Shown here: positions 1-5,872 of the stretch, one piece after another
Layout: each line of letters starts with the position of its first letter
Numbering within the stretch: position 1 is the first letter of the stretch
From: Caldilinea sp.
Lineage (GTDB): Bacteria; Chloroflexota; Anaerolineae; Caldilineales; Caldilineaceae
Direction: 5' to 3'
Assembly: GCA_026389955.1 (NCBI GenBank)
Contig: JAPLGY010000751.1
Location: forward strand, 1-7,449
DNA: 7,449 bases
Notes under the pieces: model-generated
What the model was told of the DNA's origin: nothing
The model's database searches: none
Seen by the model: only the letters and a program-made list of their open reading frames with translations
Position numbers and translations under genes: made by a program

Positions 1-1425
1 CAGCACCTGTTCGTCCCAGGTGCTGCCCCTTGGAAACATGACGCGGATAGGGACGTGGGCGGCTGCGCGCAGAATGGCACGCAGCTGTGGGCGAAACAGT
101 CCTGGGTGGTCTAGGCAGTAGCGCAGCCCGCGGTGGCCGAGGAAGGGATTTTGTTCGTGGGTATAGCGCAGATAGGGGAGCGGTTTATCGCCGCCGACAT
201 CGAGTGTGCGCACGATCAGCGGGCGGCCTTGGAGTCGGCGTGCGGCTTCCAGATAGGCTGCGAGCTGTTCTTCTTCGGAGGGGGGGGATTCGCGGTCCAT
301 GTAGAGGAATTCGGTGCGGAAGAGGCCGACGCCTTCGGCGCCGAAGGCCAGCGCCATGGCCAGGTCGCCGGGCAGGTTGATATTGGCGGCGACTGCGATG
401 GTTCGTCTGTCCAGTGTGATGGCGGGGGAAAGGGCCTGTTGTTGGGCCACCTGGCGCTGTGCCAGCCATTCTGAGCGTCGTGCCAGGAGACGGTCGCACA
501 GGGCTGGGTCGGGGGTGGGCCAGACCAGGCCGTTGTCGCCGTCGAGGGCGATCGTCTGGCCTTCCCGGATCGAGGCAACCGCGGCGGCGCCGATTCCGGT
601 GACGGTTGGGATACCGAGCGAGCGGGCGAGGATAGCGCTGTGGCCGGTAGCGCCTCCTTCGGCGGTGACGATACCGAGCACCTGATCGGTGGGCAGGCGG
701 GCCACGTCGGAGGGTTTGAGTTCGGCAGCGACCAGGATGGCGGGTTCTGGGGGGGCAAAGAGTGGGCTCTCTGCGGGGAGGCCGACGAGCAGGCGCAGAA
801 CGCGCTGGCCGGCGTCGGCCACGTCATCGGCGCGGCGGGCCAGGTAGTCGTCTTCGAGTGCCCGGTAGCGTGCCACCATGCTGCGCAGTGTCCAGTTCCA
901 GGCGCTGGCGGCGTCGATGCGGCGCAGTTCGATGGTTTCTTCGGCGCTTTGGATCAGATCGTTGTCGTGAATCATCAGGATTTGGGCGTCGAAGATACTG
1001 GCCTCGGCTGCGCCGGCACGTTGGCCCAGCTCGCTGCGTAGTGCGCGCAGCTGTTCGATGACGGTGTCCACGGCTGAGCGCAGTTTTTGTCGTTCGGCGG
1101 CGGGGTCGTCGATGGGCTGTTCTTCGGGGTCGAGGGCAGGCAGGCGCAGCCGGTATGCGGGCCCGGAGGCGGTGCCGGCGGAGGCGGGCACGCCGGCAAA
1201 GCTGTCGCCGCCGGCGGTGATCGCGGCTGCTGCGATAATTTCGACCGGTTCGGTCACCTCGATCGGGTCGCCGAAGTTATCGAGGGCGAGATCTTCCAGT
1301 GCAGCCAGGGCGGCGGCTGCATCGGTGCCTGTCGCTCGGACAACGAGGAGATCCTCTTGGCGAACGCCGAGGGTGACGACCTGGTTGAGGCTGGTGGCGG
1401 GCACGGTGCGGCCGTTGTGGGTCAG
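1..1425 (-). CDS. dhaM: DhaM continuation: C-terminal half of HPr fused to Enzyme I (both ends incomplete)
   Basis: Read in the frame beginning CTG at 1425, this gives 475 codons without a stop, running off the window. Residues 1 to about 60 are the second half of HPr (NGRTVPATSLNQVVTLGVRQ then an Ala-rich helix and DNFGD); the first half, with the phosphorylated His of the GLHARPA motif, is absent. Enzyme I begins at about residue 76 (AGVPASAGTASGPAYRLR), has a helical HPr-binding region, the swivelling-domain active site GGATGHSAILARSLGIP (His at 640-642), and continues into the PEP-binding barrel: GAEGVGLFRTEFLYMDR, VRTLDVGGDKP, NPFLGHRGLR and VMFPRGSTWDEQV at the edge. E. coli DhaM stops after the N-terminal part of Enzyme I, so this is a longer, probably self-charging form. 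No proper start codon precedes it; alone it would need a start inside HPr, such as GTG at 1404. Confidence 0.88.
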   Translation of the reverse strand, partial: MTHNGRTVPATSLNQVVTLGVRQEDLLVVRATGTDAAAALAALEDLALDNFGDPIEVTEPVEIIAAAAITAGGDSFAGVPASAGTASGPAYRLRLPALDPEEQPIDDPAAERQKLRSAVDTVIEQLRALRSELGQRAGAAEASIFDAQILMIHDNDLIQSAEETIELRRIDAASAWNWTLRSMVARYRALEDDYLARRADDVADAGQRVLRLLVGLPAESPLFAPPEPAILVAAELKPSDVARLPTDQVLGIVTAEGGATGHSAILARSLGIPTVTGIGAAAVASIREGQTIALDGDNGLVWPTPDPALCDRLLARRSEWLAQRQVAQQQALSPAITLDRRTIAVAANINLPGDLAMALAFGAEGVGLFRTEFLYMDRESPPSEEEQLAAYLEAARRLQGRPLIVRTLDVGGDKPLPYLRYTHEQNPFLGHRGLRYCLDHPGLFRPQLRAILRAAAHVPIRVMFPRGSTWDEQVL

Positions 1426-1862
1426 GGGGGCAGGGAATGCTGCCAGGAAGCGAGCTGTTCGTGTTTGGCGGCCAGTGCGCCGTTGGCTTCGGCCAGGACC
1501 TGGGCCAGCGACCCACCGATGCGGGCGCGCACGGCGGCGGCCAAGGCGCCTTCGACCAGGGGGGCTGAGGCCAGATGGACCTGTTGGCGTTTATCGTCGG
1601 GCAAAAGATCGAGGGCTGTCTCGGCGCTCATGAGGGCGCTGCCCAGATCCATCAAGACGAGCACCTCGGTGACCTCGTCTTGGCAGAGCAGTTGCTCGAT
1701 GGCGGCGACGACCTTGGTGGGGTCGGTGCCGATCGGGGCCTCTGGCAGGTCGGTGCCGCCGGCGGCTGCCAGGGGGGTGGCGCCTTGCACCATTTGGTTG
1801 ACCAGTTCAAGGATTCCTTCGGCCAGTCGGGCGCTGTGGGTGACGAGGACCAGGCCGATCAT
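1422..1862 (-). CDS. dhaM: DhaM, EIIA (mannose-type) domain; frame ends before HPr
   Basis: Phosphocarrier domain that hands phosphate to DhaL-ADP. Phospho-acceptor His9 is in LVTHSARLAEG (E. coli DhaM: SHSSRLGEG), and GGTDLPEAPIGTDPTKVVAAI and LMDLGSALMSAETALD are the DhaM-type EIIA motifs. The domain ends at about residue 137 (AKHEQLA), followed by SWQHSLPP and a stop at 1422. The start overlaps dhaL by 4 nt. In the usual multidomain DhaM a linker and HPr follow; here the reading frame changes at about 1424-1440, and what follows in the next frame is only the second half of HPr (next entry). Taken literally this makes a stand-alone 146-residue EIIA protein, which could still function if another HPr served it. 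The immediate continuation of HPr and Enzyme I in a neighbouring frame says it was once one polypeptide. Confidence 0.9.
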   Translation of the reverse strand: MIGLVLVTHSARLAEGILELVNQMVQGATPLAAAGGTDLPEAPIGTDPTKVVAAIEQLLCQDEVTEVLVLMDLGSALMSAETALDLLPDDKRQQVHLASAPLVEGALAAAVRARIGGSLAQVLAEANGALAAKHEQLASWQHSLPP

Positions 1863-2518
1863 GTGGGCCGGTCCTGTGTGGAGAGGGCGGCGTTGGACAC
1901 TGTTTCCGAGAGGGAGCGGAGGAGGAGGTAAGTGGAGGTGGCGCCGGGGTCCTGGTGGCCGACGCTGCGTTCGCCCAGGTAGCTGGCGCGGCCTTTGCGG
2001 GCTTGCAGGGGGATAGTGGCGGCCATTGCCTGTTGGGCAGTGGCTGCGCAGCGGGTCAGTGCAGTCGTGAGGGGCTGTTCGGCGGCCAGGGCTTCGCGCA
2101 GTGTGGCCAGGGCGGGTGTCCAGGCATCGATCATGGTTTTGTCGCCCAGCTCGGCGCGGCCGCGCTGGACGATGCCGTCGCGGCCGGCTTCGAGCACGGC
2201 GAGCAGGTCGGCGTCGTCGAGTGTGCTGCGGTCGCCGGCCACAGCGGCGGCTTTGAGAAAGAAATTGCCGTAGAGCATTCCGCTGGCGCCGCCGACAGCG
2301 GACATCAGGGTCATGCCGGCGGTTTTGAAGAGAAGGCCGAGCGACTGACTTGGCTGTGCGGCGATTTTCTGGGCGACGGTATTGAACCCACGGGCGATAT
2401 TGACGCCATGGTCTGCGTCGCCGATGGCGGCATCCAGGTCGGTGAGGCAGGCTTTGTGTTCGTCGAGCAGCGTGGCTGCATGGTGTAGCCAGGCTGCGAT
2501 GGTTGCTGCGCTGATCAT
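1859..2518 (-). CDS. dhaL: Dihydroxyacetone kinase, ADP-binding subunit DhaL
   Basis: DhaL holds a tightly bound ADP that is rephosphorylated by DhaM and then phosphorylates Dha held on DhaK. 219 residues, against 210 in E. coli. The magnesium-binding aspartates are in DLDAAIGDADHG (Asp29, Asp34, Asp36; E. coli Asp30, Asp35, Asp37). The nucleotide-binding helical segments are conserved: GMTLMSAVGGASGMLYGNFF (about 68-87), GDKTMIDAW (125-133) and RKGRASYLGERSVGHQDPGA (174-193). The last 20 residues are not conserved. The start at 2518 has an AAGG box and lies 16 nt after the dhaK stop; the end overlaps dhaM by 4 nt (ATGA), a typical sign of translational coupling. This is the one dha gene in the window with no frame break, and it should be fully functional. 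Confidence 0.96.
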   Translation of the reverse strand: MISAATIAAWLHHAATLLDEHKACLTDLDAAIGDADHGVNIARGFNTVAQKIAAQPSQSLGLLFKTAGMTLMSAVGGASGMLYGNFFLKAAAVAGDRSTLDDADLLAVLEAGRDGIVQRGRAELGDKTMIDAWTPALATLREALAAEQPLTTALTRCAATAQQAMAATIPLQARKGRASYLGERSVGHQDPGATSTYLLLRSLSETVSNAALSTQDRPT

Positions 2519-2523
2519 GTGGG

Positions 2524-2527
2524 CCTT
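2524..2527 (-). promoter_or_regulatory. Shine-Dalgarno deciding the dhaL start
   Basis: AAGG (within AAGAAGG) on the coding strand, 5 nt before the ATG at 2518. It selects MISAATIAAWL as the N-terminus; a longer in-frame version from 2575 would overlap the dhaK tail and add residues foreign to the family. Confidence 0.65.
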
Positions 2528-2534
2528 CTTTCGG

Positions 2535-2714
2535 CTATACTCCCCAGCGCAGGGCTGGGGTTTTGACAGGGGCATCCCACAGACGCAGCATTTCGTCGTC
2601 GACGCGGGTCAGCGTGATCGAGCATCCCTGCATGTCCAGGGAGGTGATATAAGCGCCGACCAGGGTGCGTGCGATGTGGATCGAACGCTGCTGGCAGATG
2701 GCTGCCAGTTGGCG
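2535..2714 (-). pseudogene. dhaK: Out-of-frame C-terminal part of DhaK
   Basis: From about 2714 a second frame reads RQLAAICQQ, then [19 protein letters not shown], then [20 protein letters not shown] and a TAG at 2535. This is the unmistakable DhaK C-terminus (E. coli GAYCTSLDMTGFSITLLKVD, WDAPVHTPALNWG). It has no start codon context of its own and lies at the right distance before dhaL (16 nt), so it is the tail of dhaK displaced by an out-of-frame deletion at about 2714-2725. A 7-G run at 2735-2741 is nearby, but the N-terminal frame reads correctly through it, so a homopolymer miscount is not the explanation. Confidence 0.85.
2542..2564. other. GC-rich stem-loop followed by TTTT on the plus strand
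   Basis: A 7-bp perfect stem CCCCAGC/GCTGGGG (2542-2548 with 2554-2560), 5-nt loop, then TTTT at 2561-2564 on the plus strand. In plus orientation it resembles an intrinsic terminator and could stop antisense transcription. On the minus strand it overlaps the last codons of dhaK, just upstream of dhaL, with no T-run. The stem falls in the conserved TPALRWG codons, so protein constraint may account for it. Confidence 0.3.
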
Positions 2715-3478
2715 CTGCGCACGATGCGGGTATAGGGGGGGTCGTCGAGAATTTCGCAGGCGAGCAATGTAGTCACCTTGTCGGCGTCGGTGATGGGGAT
2801 ACGGCGCTGGCCGGGTTCGCCGTGGATGCCGATACCGATCTCGATCTCGTCGGGGCCGAGGTCGAAGGTCGGCTTGCCGGCGGCTGGGGTGATGCAGGAA
2901 GTGAGGGCCATTCCCATCGAGCGGGAGTGGAGCGCGACCTTTTGGGCCAGTTCGGCCACTGCGTGGAGGGGGTAGCCGGCCTCTGCTGCGGCGCCGGCGA
3001 TCTTTTCCACGAGCAGGGTAGCGCCGACCCCGCGGCGTCCTGCGGTGTAGAGGCTGTCTTTGACAGCGACATCGTCGTCGACGAGCACGGTGCGTACGGG
3101 GATGCCGTCGCTGTGCAGGAGTTCGGCTGCGGTTTCGAAGCTGAGCAGATCGCCGGTGTAATTTTTGACAACGAGCAGCACGCCTGCGCCGCTGTGGACG
3201 GCCAGGCTGCAGGCGTACATCTGGTCGGGGGTGGGCGAAGTAAAGATTTCGCCGGGGCAGGCGCCGTCGAGCATGCCCATCCCGACAAAGCCACCGTGCA
3301 GCGGTTCATGTCCGCTGCCGCCGCCGGAGACAAGCGCGACCTTGGCTGGGACGGGTGCGTCTGTGCGCACGATAAATTTGGGTTCCGTGGAGATGCGCAG
3401 TTGGTCGGGGTAGGCCAGCGCCATTCCCTCCATCTGTTCTCGGATCACGGCGTCGGTCTCGTTGATCAATTTTTTCAT
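2609..3478 (-). CDS. dhaK: Dihydroxyacetone kinase subunit DhaK, N-terminal part; frame broken before the C-terminus
   Basis: DhaK binds dihydroxyacetone (Dha); phospho-DhaL passes its phosphoryl group to it, giving Dha phosphate. Cytoplasmic. From MKKLIN at 3478 the protein follows E. coli DhaK closely: SGGGSGHEP with His57, NYTGD with Asp110 (E. coli His56 and Asp109), [16 protein letters not shown], and GIGIHGEPG with His219, the residue that binds Dha covalently (His218 in E. coli). Homology holds to PPYTRIVR at residue 254. Then the frame reads unrelated sequence to a stop at 2609, and the true C-terminus appears in another frame (next entry). Relative to E. coli about 45 residues are missing, including the conserved ALVNNLGATPLSELY region. 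The catalytic residues survive, but without that region the fold is unlikely to be stable. E. coli DhaK has 356 residues; the pieces here total roughly 310. Confidence 0.88.
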   Translation of the reverse strand: MKKLINETDAVIREQMEGMALAYPDQLRISTEPKFIVRTDAPVPAKVALVSGGGSGHEPLHGGFVGMGMLDGACPGEIFTSPTPDQMYACSLAVHSGAGVLLVVKNYTGDLLSFETAAELLHSDGIPVRTVLVDDDVAVKDSLYTAGRRGVGATLLVEKIAGAAAEAGYPLHAVAELAQKVALHSRSMGMALTSCITPAAGKPTFDLGPDEIEIGIGIHGEPGQRRIPITDADKVTTLLACEILDDPPYTRIVRSANWQPSASSVRSTSHAPWSALISPPWTCRDARSR

Positions 3479-3483
3479 AGCGG

Positions 3484-3487
3484 CTCC
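3484..3487 (-). promoter_or_regulatory. Shine-Dalgarno deciding the dhaK start
   Basis: GGAG on the coding strand, 5 nt before the ATG at 3478. The open frame extends far upstream (to 3799, inside the ATPase gene), but this box and the conserved MKKLIN N-terminus fix the start here. Confidence 0.75.
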
Positions 3488-3512
3488 GTCAGAAGGGTCT
3501 GCTGGCTTGCCG

Positions 3513-3528
3513 GCCGACTGGGGTCGGC
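3513..3528 (-). other. Stem-loop in the ATPase-dhaK intergenic gap
   Basis: A perfect 6-bp stem (GCCGAC/GTCGGC) with a 4-nt loop, flanked by an alternative pairing TTGCCG/CGGCAA at 3507-3512 and 3525-3530. It sits in the only gap of notable size in the window (3479-3551), where transporter genes end and kinase genes begin. No T-run follows it on the coding strand, so it is not a standard terminator. It could be an mRNA processing or attenuation site, or chance in GC-rich DNA. Confidence 0.3.
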
Positions 3529-3551
3529 AAACATTGGGTAAGAAAGAGCGG

Positions 3552-4640
3552 TCAACAGGTGGTCTGCAAAGCGATATTGGGTTTGTGTCCGTCGGTACCG
3601 AACAGGGTGATTCGGTCGAGGGGCAGTTGTGCCCAGACTTCTTCGGCCAGGGTGTATCCGATTTCGGGGGCAACCTTGGCTTTGAGGGAAAAGGGTCCGA
3701 CGCGCAAGGTGACCAGGTACTGGCCGCCGACGACAATGGCGCGGCTGGCGATTCGGGCGGGCACCGTATCGGGCTGTGCAGTGGGAAAAATGCGCACATG
3801 TTCTGGGCGGATACCCAAGGTCAGCGGGCTGCTGCTGGGGGCAGAGAGGCAGACGGGCTGGGCGAAGAGTGGGCTGCGGATGATTTCGGTGAGGTTGGCT
3901 TGGGCGAACCCTTCGATAAAATTCATGCCGGGGTTGCCCAGGAACCAGCCGCCGAACACATCGTTGGGGCGGTCGTACAATTCGCGCGGGGCTGCATATT
4001 GGACGATGCGTCCTTCTTTCATCAAAGCGATCTGGTCGGCCAGGGTCATGGCTTCGGTCTGGTCGTGGGTGACATAAAGAATTGTCTGGTTGAGGCGGGT
4101 GACCAGCTCTTTGAGGGCTCGTTTGAGCTGCAGTTTGGCGGAGATATCGACATTGGTGATTGGTTCGTCGAAGAGGATGATCTGGGGTTGGCGGGCGACG
4201 GCGCGGGCGACAGCCACTTTTTGGCGGGTTCCGTTGTCCAGATCTTCGATGTCTGCGTCGGCTGCGTGGCGCATTTCGAGCAAGTCGAGCACTTCTTCGG
4301 TGCGTCGTGTTCGTTCGGCTGGGCTCAGCTTTTCGGCGCGCAGGGGCAGTTCGATATTGGCGCGCACGTTGCTGCCGCGGTAGACGACCGGGTATTGGAA
4401 GACCATCCCGATCTTGCGTGCGTAGGTGGAGAGATGGGTCACGCGTTGGGTGCCGAAGAAAATTTCGCCTTGGGTTGGGAGTTCCAGCCCGGCGATCATC
4501 CGCATGAGGGTTGTTTTGCCGCATCCAGAGGGTCCAAGCAGGCAGGTGGTGGTGCCTGCGGGAAACGTCAGGGTGAGGTCATCGACCGCCACCACGTTGC
4601 CGAACTGTTTGCGCAGATTTTCGACTCGAATATCAAGCAC
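3552..4640 (-). CDS. ABC transporter ATPase (second copy), MalK/GlpT-like, degenerate signature motif
   Basis: Second ATPase of the importer, 362 residues, full length for the family. Seen: Walker A GPSGCGKT (36-43), Q-loop Gln82 in VFQYPVVY, Walker B LFDEP with Asp158 and catalytic Glu159, H-loop His192 in VTHDQ, then a complete regulatory domain with [20 protein letters not shown] (225-244) and [10 protein letters not shown] (275-284). The signature at 134-138 reads LDNGT, so Ser, one Gly and Gln of LSGGQ are all replaced. As I recall, rhizobial GlpT has a comparably altered signature and a similar VFQFPVIY Q-loop, which is why I lean to a glycerol-type importer. It starts at GTG, 3 nt after the preceding frame ends, and is followed by a 73-nt gap before dhaK. 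It probably forms a heterodimer with the first ATPase, with complementary active-site defects. Confidence 0.94.
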   Translation of the reverse strand: MLDIRVENLRKQFGNVVAVDDLTLTFPAGTTTCLLGPSGCGKTTLMRMIAGLELPTQGEIFFGTQRVTHLSTYARKIGMVFQYPVVYRGSNVRANIELPLRAEKLSPAERTRRTEEVLDLLEMRHAADADIEDLDNGTRQKVAVARAVARQPQIILFDEPITNVDISAKLQLKRALKELVTRLNQTILYVTHDQTEAMTLADQIALMKEGRIVQYAAPRELYDRPNDVFGGWFLGNPGMNFIEGFAQANLTEIIRSPLFAQPVCLSAPSSSPLTLGIRPEHVRIFPTAQPDTVPARIASRAIVVGGQYLVTLRVGPFSLKAKVAPEIGYTLAEEVWAQLPLDRITLFGTDGHKPNIALQTTC

Positions 4641-4643
4641 GGT

Positions 4644-4943
4644 TTACTCCGATCCGGTGCAGACGCCGATCCGGCGGCCCTGTTGAAAAACAATCAGCTG
4701 TTGTGGCTGCATGCTGATGGTGACGGACTGGTCGATATCGACGTGCTGCTGGGTCTGGTCGTCGCTGCGCAGCACGGTGGTCAGCTGCACGCCTTGGGCG
4801 TCGAGATAGAGGATCTCTTCGCCGCCCAGATCTTCGCGCAAGAGGACCCTGGCCTGGCAGGTCAGGGCGCCTGGGGTGGTGCCGATGCGGATCTGTTCTG
4901 GGCGGACACCGATCTGGACGTGGGGGGTGGGTCCGTTGGTTTG
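4644..4943 (-). pseudogene. Out-of-frame C-terminal (TOBE-like) regulatory domain of the first ATPase
   Basis: This stretch continues the first ATPase in a different frame. From about 4943 it reads TNGPTPHVQIGVRPEQIRIG, the recognisable start of the TOBE-like domain in MalK-type ATPases (compare [12 protein letters not shown] in the sister gene), then about 75 more sensible residues ending RRIGVCTGSE and TAA at 4644. That stop lies 3 nt before the GTG of the second ATPase, the tight spacing expected of an intact operon. It has no plausible start of its own (the first in-frame candidate is a TTG at 4841), so it is a displaced part of the upstream gene and not a separate gene. A single-base homopolymer error cannot explain it, because the segment before this domain is also missing. 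Confidence 0.8.
4647..4650 (-). promoter_or_regulatory. Shine-Dalgarno supporting the GTG start of the second ATPase
   Basis: GGAG on the coding strand, 6 nt before the GTG at 4640, within the last codons of the preceding reading frame. It supports the non-ATG start, which also fits the family N-terminus ([13 protein letters not shown]). Confidence 0.6.
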
Positions 4944-5557
4944 GCCATCTGGCTGGCGAGCATGAGCGATTCCACGGCGTCTGAGGTTGTGTAGACAAAG
5001 GTGACGTTGAGCATCTCTTGGGTGCGTTTGAGGTCGTCGATCAGTCGTTCGCGCAGTTTGAAATCGAGGCCGACCAGTGGGTCGTCGAGCACATAGAGAT
5101 CGGTGCGTTTGATGAGTCCGCGTGCGATAGCGACGCGTTGTTTTTGGCCGCCGCTCAGCTGGTCGGGTTTGCGGTCGAGGAGCGGTTGGATCCCGAGCAG
5201 TCCGGCGACGCGTTGCACCTCGGGTTCGACTTCGTTTTTGGGCACGCGTGCCAGGTGGAGGGGGTAGGCAATGTTTTGGTGGACGGTGAAATGGGGGTAG
5301 AGGGCGAAGGATTGGGGGACGTAGCCGATGTTGCGTTCTCCGGGGGAGAGGTGGGTGACATCGGTGTTGCGCAGGAAGATGTTGCCCTGGTCGGGGGACT
5401 CCAGCCCGGTCAGCAGCCGGACGAGCACGGATTTGCCGGAGGCGGGCAATCCGAAGACGACCATGAACTCGCCGGCCGGCACGCTCAGGTGCAGGTTGTG
5501 CAGAACTTGTTTGCGTCCGTAACGTTTGGCGAGGTTGTTCAGCTCAATTGCAGTCAT
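4862..5557 (-). CDS. ABC transporter ATPase (first copy), nucleotide-binding domain; C-terminus shifted out of frame
   Basis: ATP-hydrolysing subunit of the importer, MalK/UgpC/GlpS class. From the ATG at 5557: Walker A GLPASGKS (36-43), Q-loop Gln82, canonical signature LSGGQ (134-138), Walker B VLDDP with Asp158 but Asp159 where the catalytic Glu belongs, D-loop GLD (163-165), and Ser192 in the H-loop (TTSD) where His is normal. So this copy keeps its signature but lacks two catalytic residues. After LASQMA (residue 205) homology stops: the frame runs through unrelated Pro/Ser-rich codons to a stop at 4862. The matching regulatory domain resumes in another frame (separate entry). Compared with the sister ATPase, about 60 residues following the H-loop are absent. 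An alternative in-frame start is 5584, overlapping the upstream stop. As sequenced, the protein would have a complete ATPase core and no regulatory domain. Confidence 0.85.
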   Translation of the reverse strand: MTAIELNNLAKRYGRKQVLHNLHLSVPAGEFMVVFGLPASGKSVLVRLLTGLESPDQGNIFLRNTDVTHLSPGERNIGYVPQSFALYPHFTVHQNIAYPLHLARVPKNEVEPEVQRVAGLLGIQPLLDRKPDQLSGGQKQRVAIARGLIKRTDLYVLDDPLVGLDFKLRERLIDDLKRTQEMLNVTFVYTTSDAVESLMLASQMAKPTDPPPTSRSVSAQNRSASAPPQAP

Positions 5558-5567
5558 GCCAGTGTCG

Positions 5568-5572
5568 TTCCT
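5568..5572 (-). promoter_or_regulatory. Possible Shine-Dalgarno deciding the first ATPase start
   Basis: AGGAA on the coding strand, 10 nt before the ATG at 5557. The upstream ATG at 5584 has no such box, and the protein from 5557 (MTAIELNNLAKRYG) begins exactly where this ATPase family normally begins. Confidence 0.45.
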
Positions 5573-5583
5573 GTTGGGGGCCA

Positions 5584-5871
5584 TCAGCGGCCCAGCGAAG
5601 CCAGCCAGGGGGCCAGCGCGATACTCACGGCGAAGATGACAATCACGAGAAAAACGAACCAGACATACAGCAACGCCGATCGTCGGGCATTGGCGGTGGC
5701 TGGGATATTGCCGACGGCGATCTGGCTGATGGCAGAGGCGACCAGCGAGACCAGGCCGACCCTGTACAGCTCCATGCTGATCTGTTGTCCGATCAGGACA
5801 ATGCTGGCGAGCATCCAGAGGACCAGGATCAGCTGCAGCGTTGCAGCAAAGGGGGGTTTGTGGCTTTGCAT
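5584..5871 (-). CDS. Small three-helix membrane protein, unknown function
   Basis: I do not recognise the family. The 95-residue product has a short polar N-terminus (MQSHKPPF) and three hydrophobic segments at about residues 9-28, 36-54 and 67-90, joined by a short loop with Arg-Arg (NARRSA) before the third. There is no signal-peptide cleavage site and no known motif. It is a real gene: it has a strong GGAGG box, starts 1 nt after the MalG-like stop, and its TGA shares one base with the first possible ATG of the next ATPase gene. Known precedent: the rhizobial glycerol importer glpSTPQUV also encodes a small integral membrane protein (GlpU, DUF2160) beside its permeases. The sequence does not look like DUF2160 as I recall it, so the match is by position only. 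An accessory subunit of the transporter is the plausible inference. Confidence 0.8.
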   Translation of the reverse strand: MQSHKPPFAATLQLILVLWMLASIVLIGQQISMELYRVGLVSLVASAISQIAVGNIPATANARRSALLYVWFVFLVIVIFAVSIALAPWLASLGR

Positions 5872-5872
5872 A

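Noticed and set aside
1..25. 8-bp inverted repeat CAGCACCT/AGGTGCTG with 9-nt loop
   Set aside because: It lies inside Enzyme I coding sequence, and a repeat of this size is expected about once or twice by chance in a window this long.
2519..2575. Upstream in-frame extension of dhaL
   Set aside because: It overlaps the conserved dhaK tail, and the start at 2518 has a better ribosome-binding site and the family N-terminus.
3550..3555. TTGACC resembling a -35 box before dhaK on the minus strand
   Set aside because: No acceptable -10 hexamer at 16-18 nt spacing (GTTTGC is found there), so no internal promoter can be supported.
3479..3799. Upstream in-frame extension of dhaK into the second ATPase gene
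   Set aside because: The extra residues are not DhaK-like, they overlap a well-conserved gene, and a GGAG box lies just before the ATG at 3478.
1425..4927. Poly-G runs (1425-1430, 2735-2741, 4922-4927) as simple homopolymer or phase-variation frameshifts
   Set aside because: Adding or removing one base does not bring back the missing conserved residues, and in dhaK the frame reads correctly through the run. The lesions are deletions.
3462..4994. Plus-strand open frame of 510 codons opposite the second ATPase
   Set aside because: Same shadow effect; the minus strand has full Walker, H-loop and regulatory-domain motifs here.
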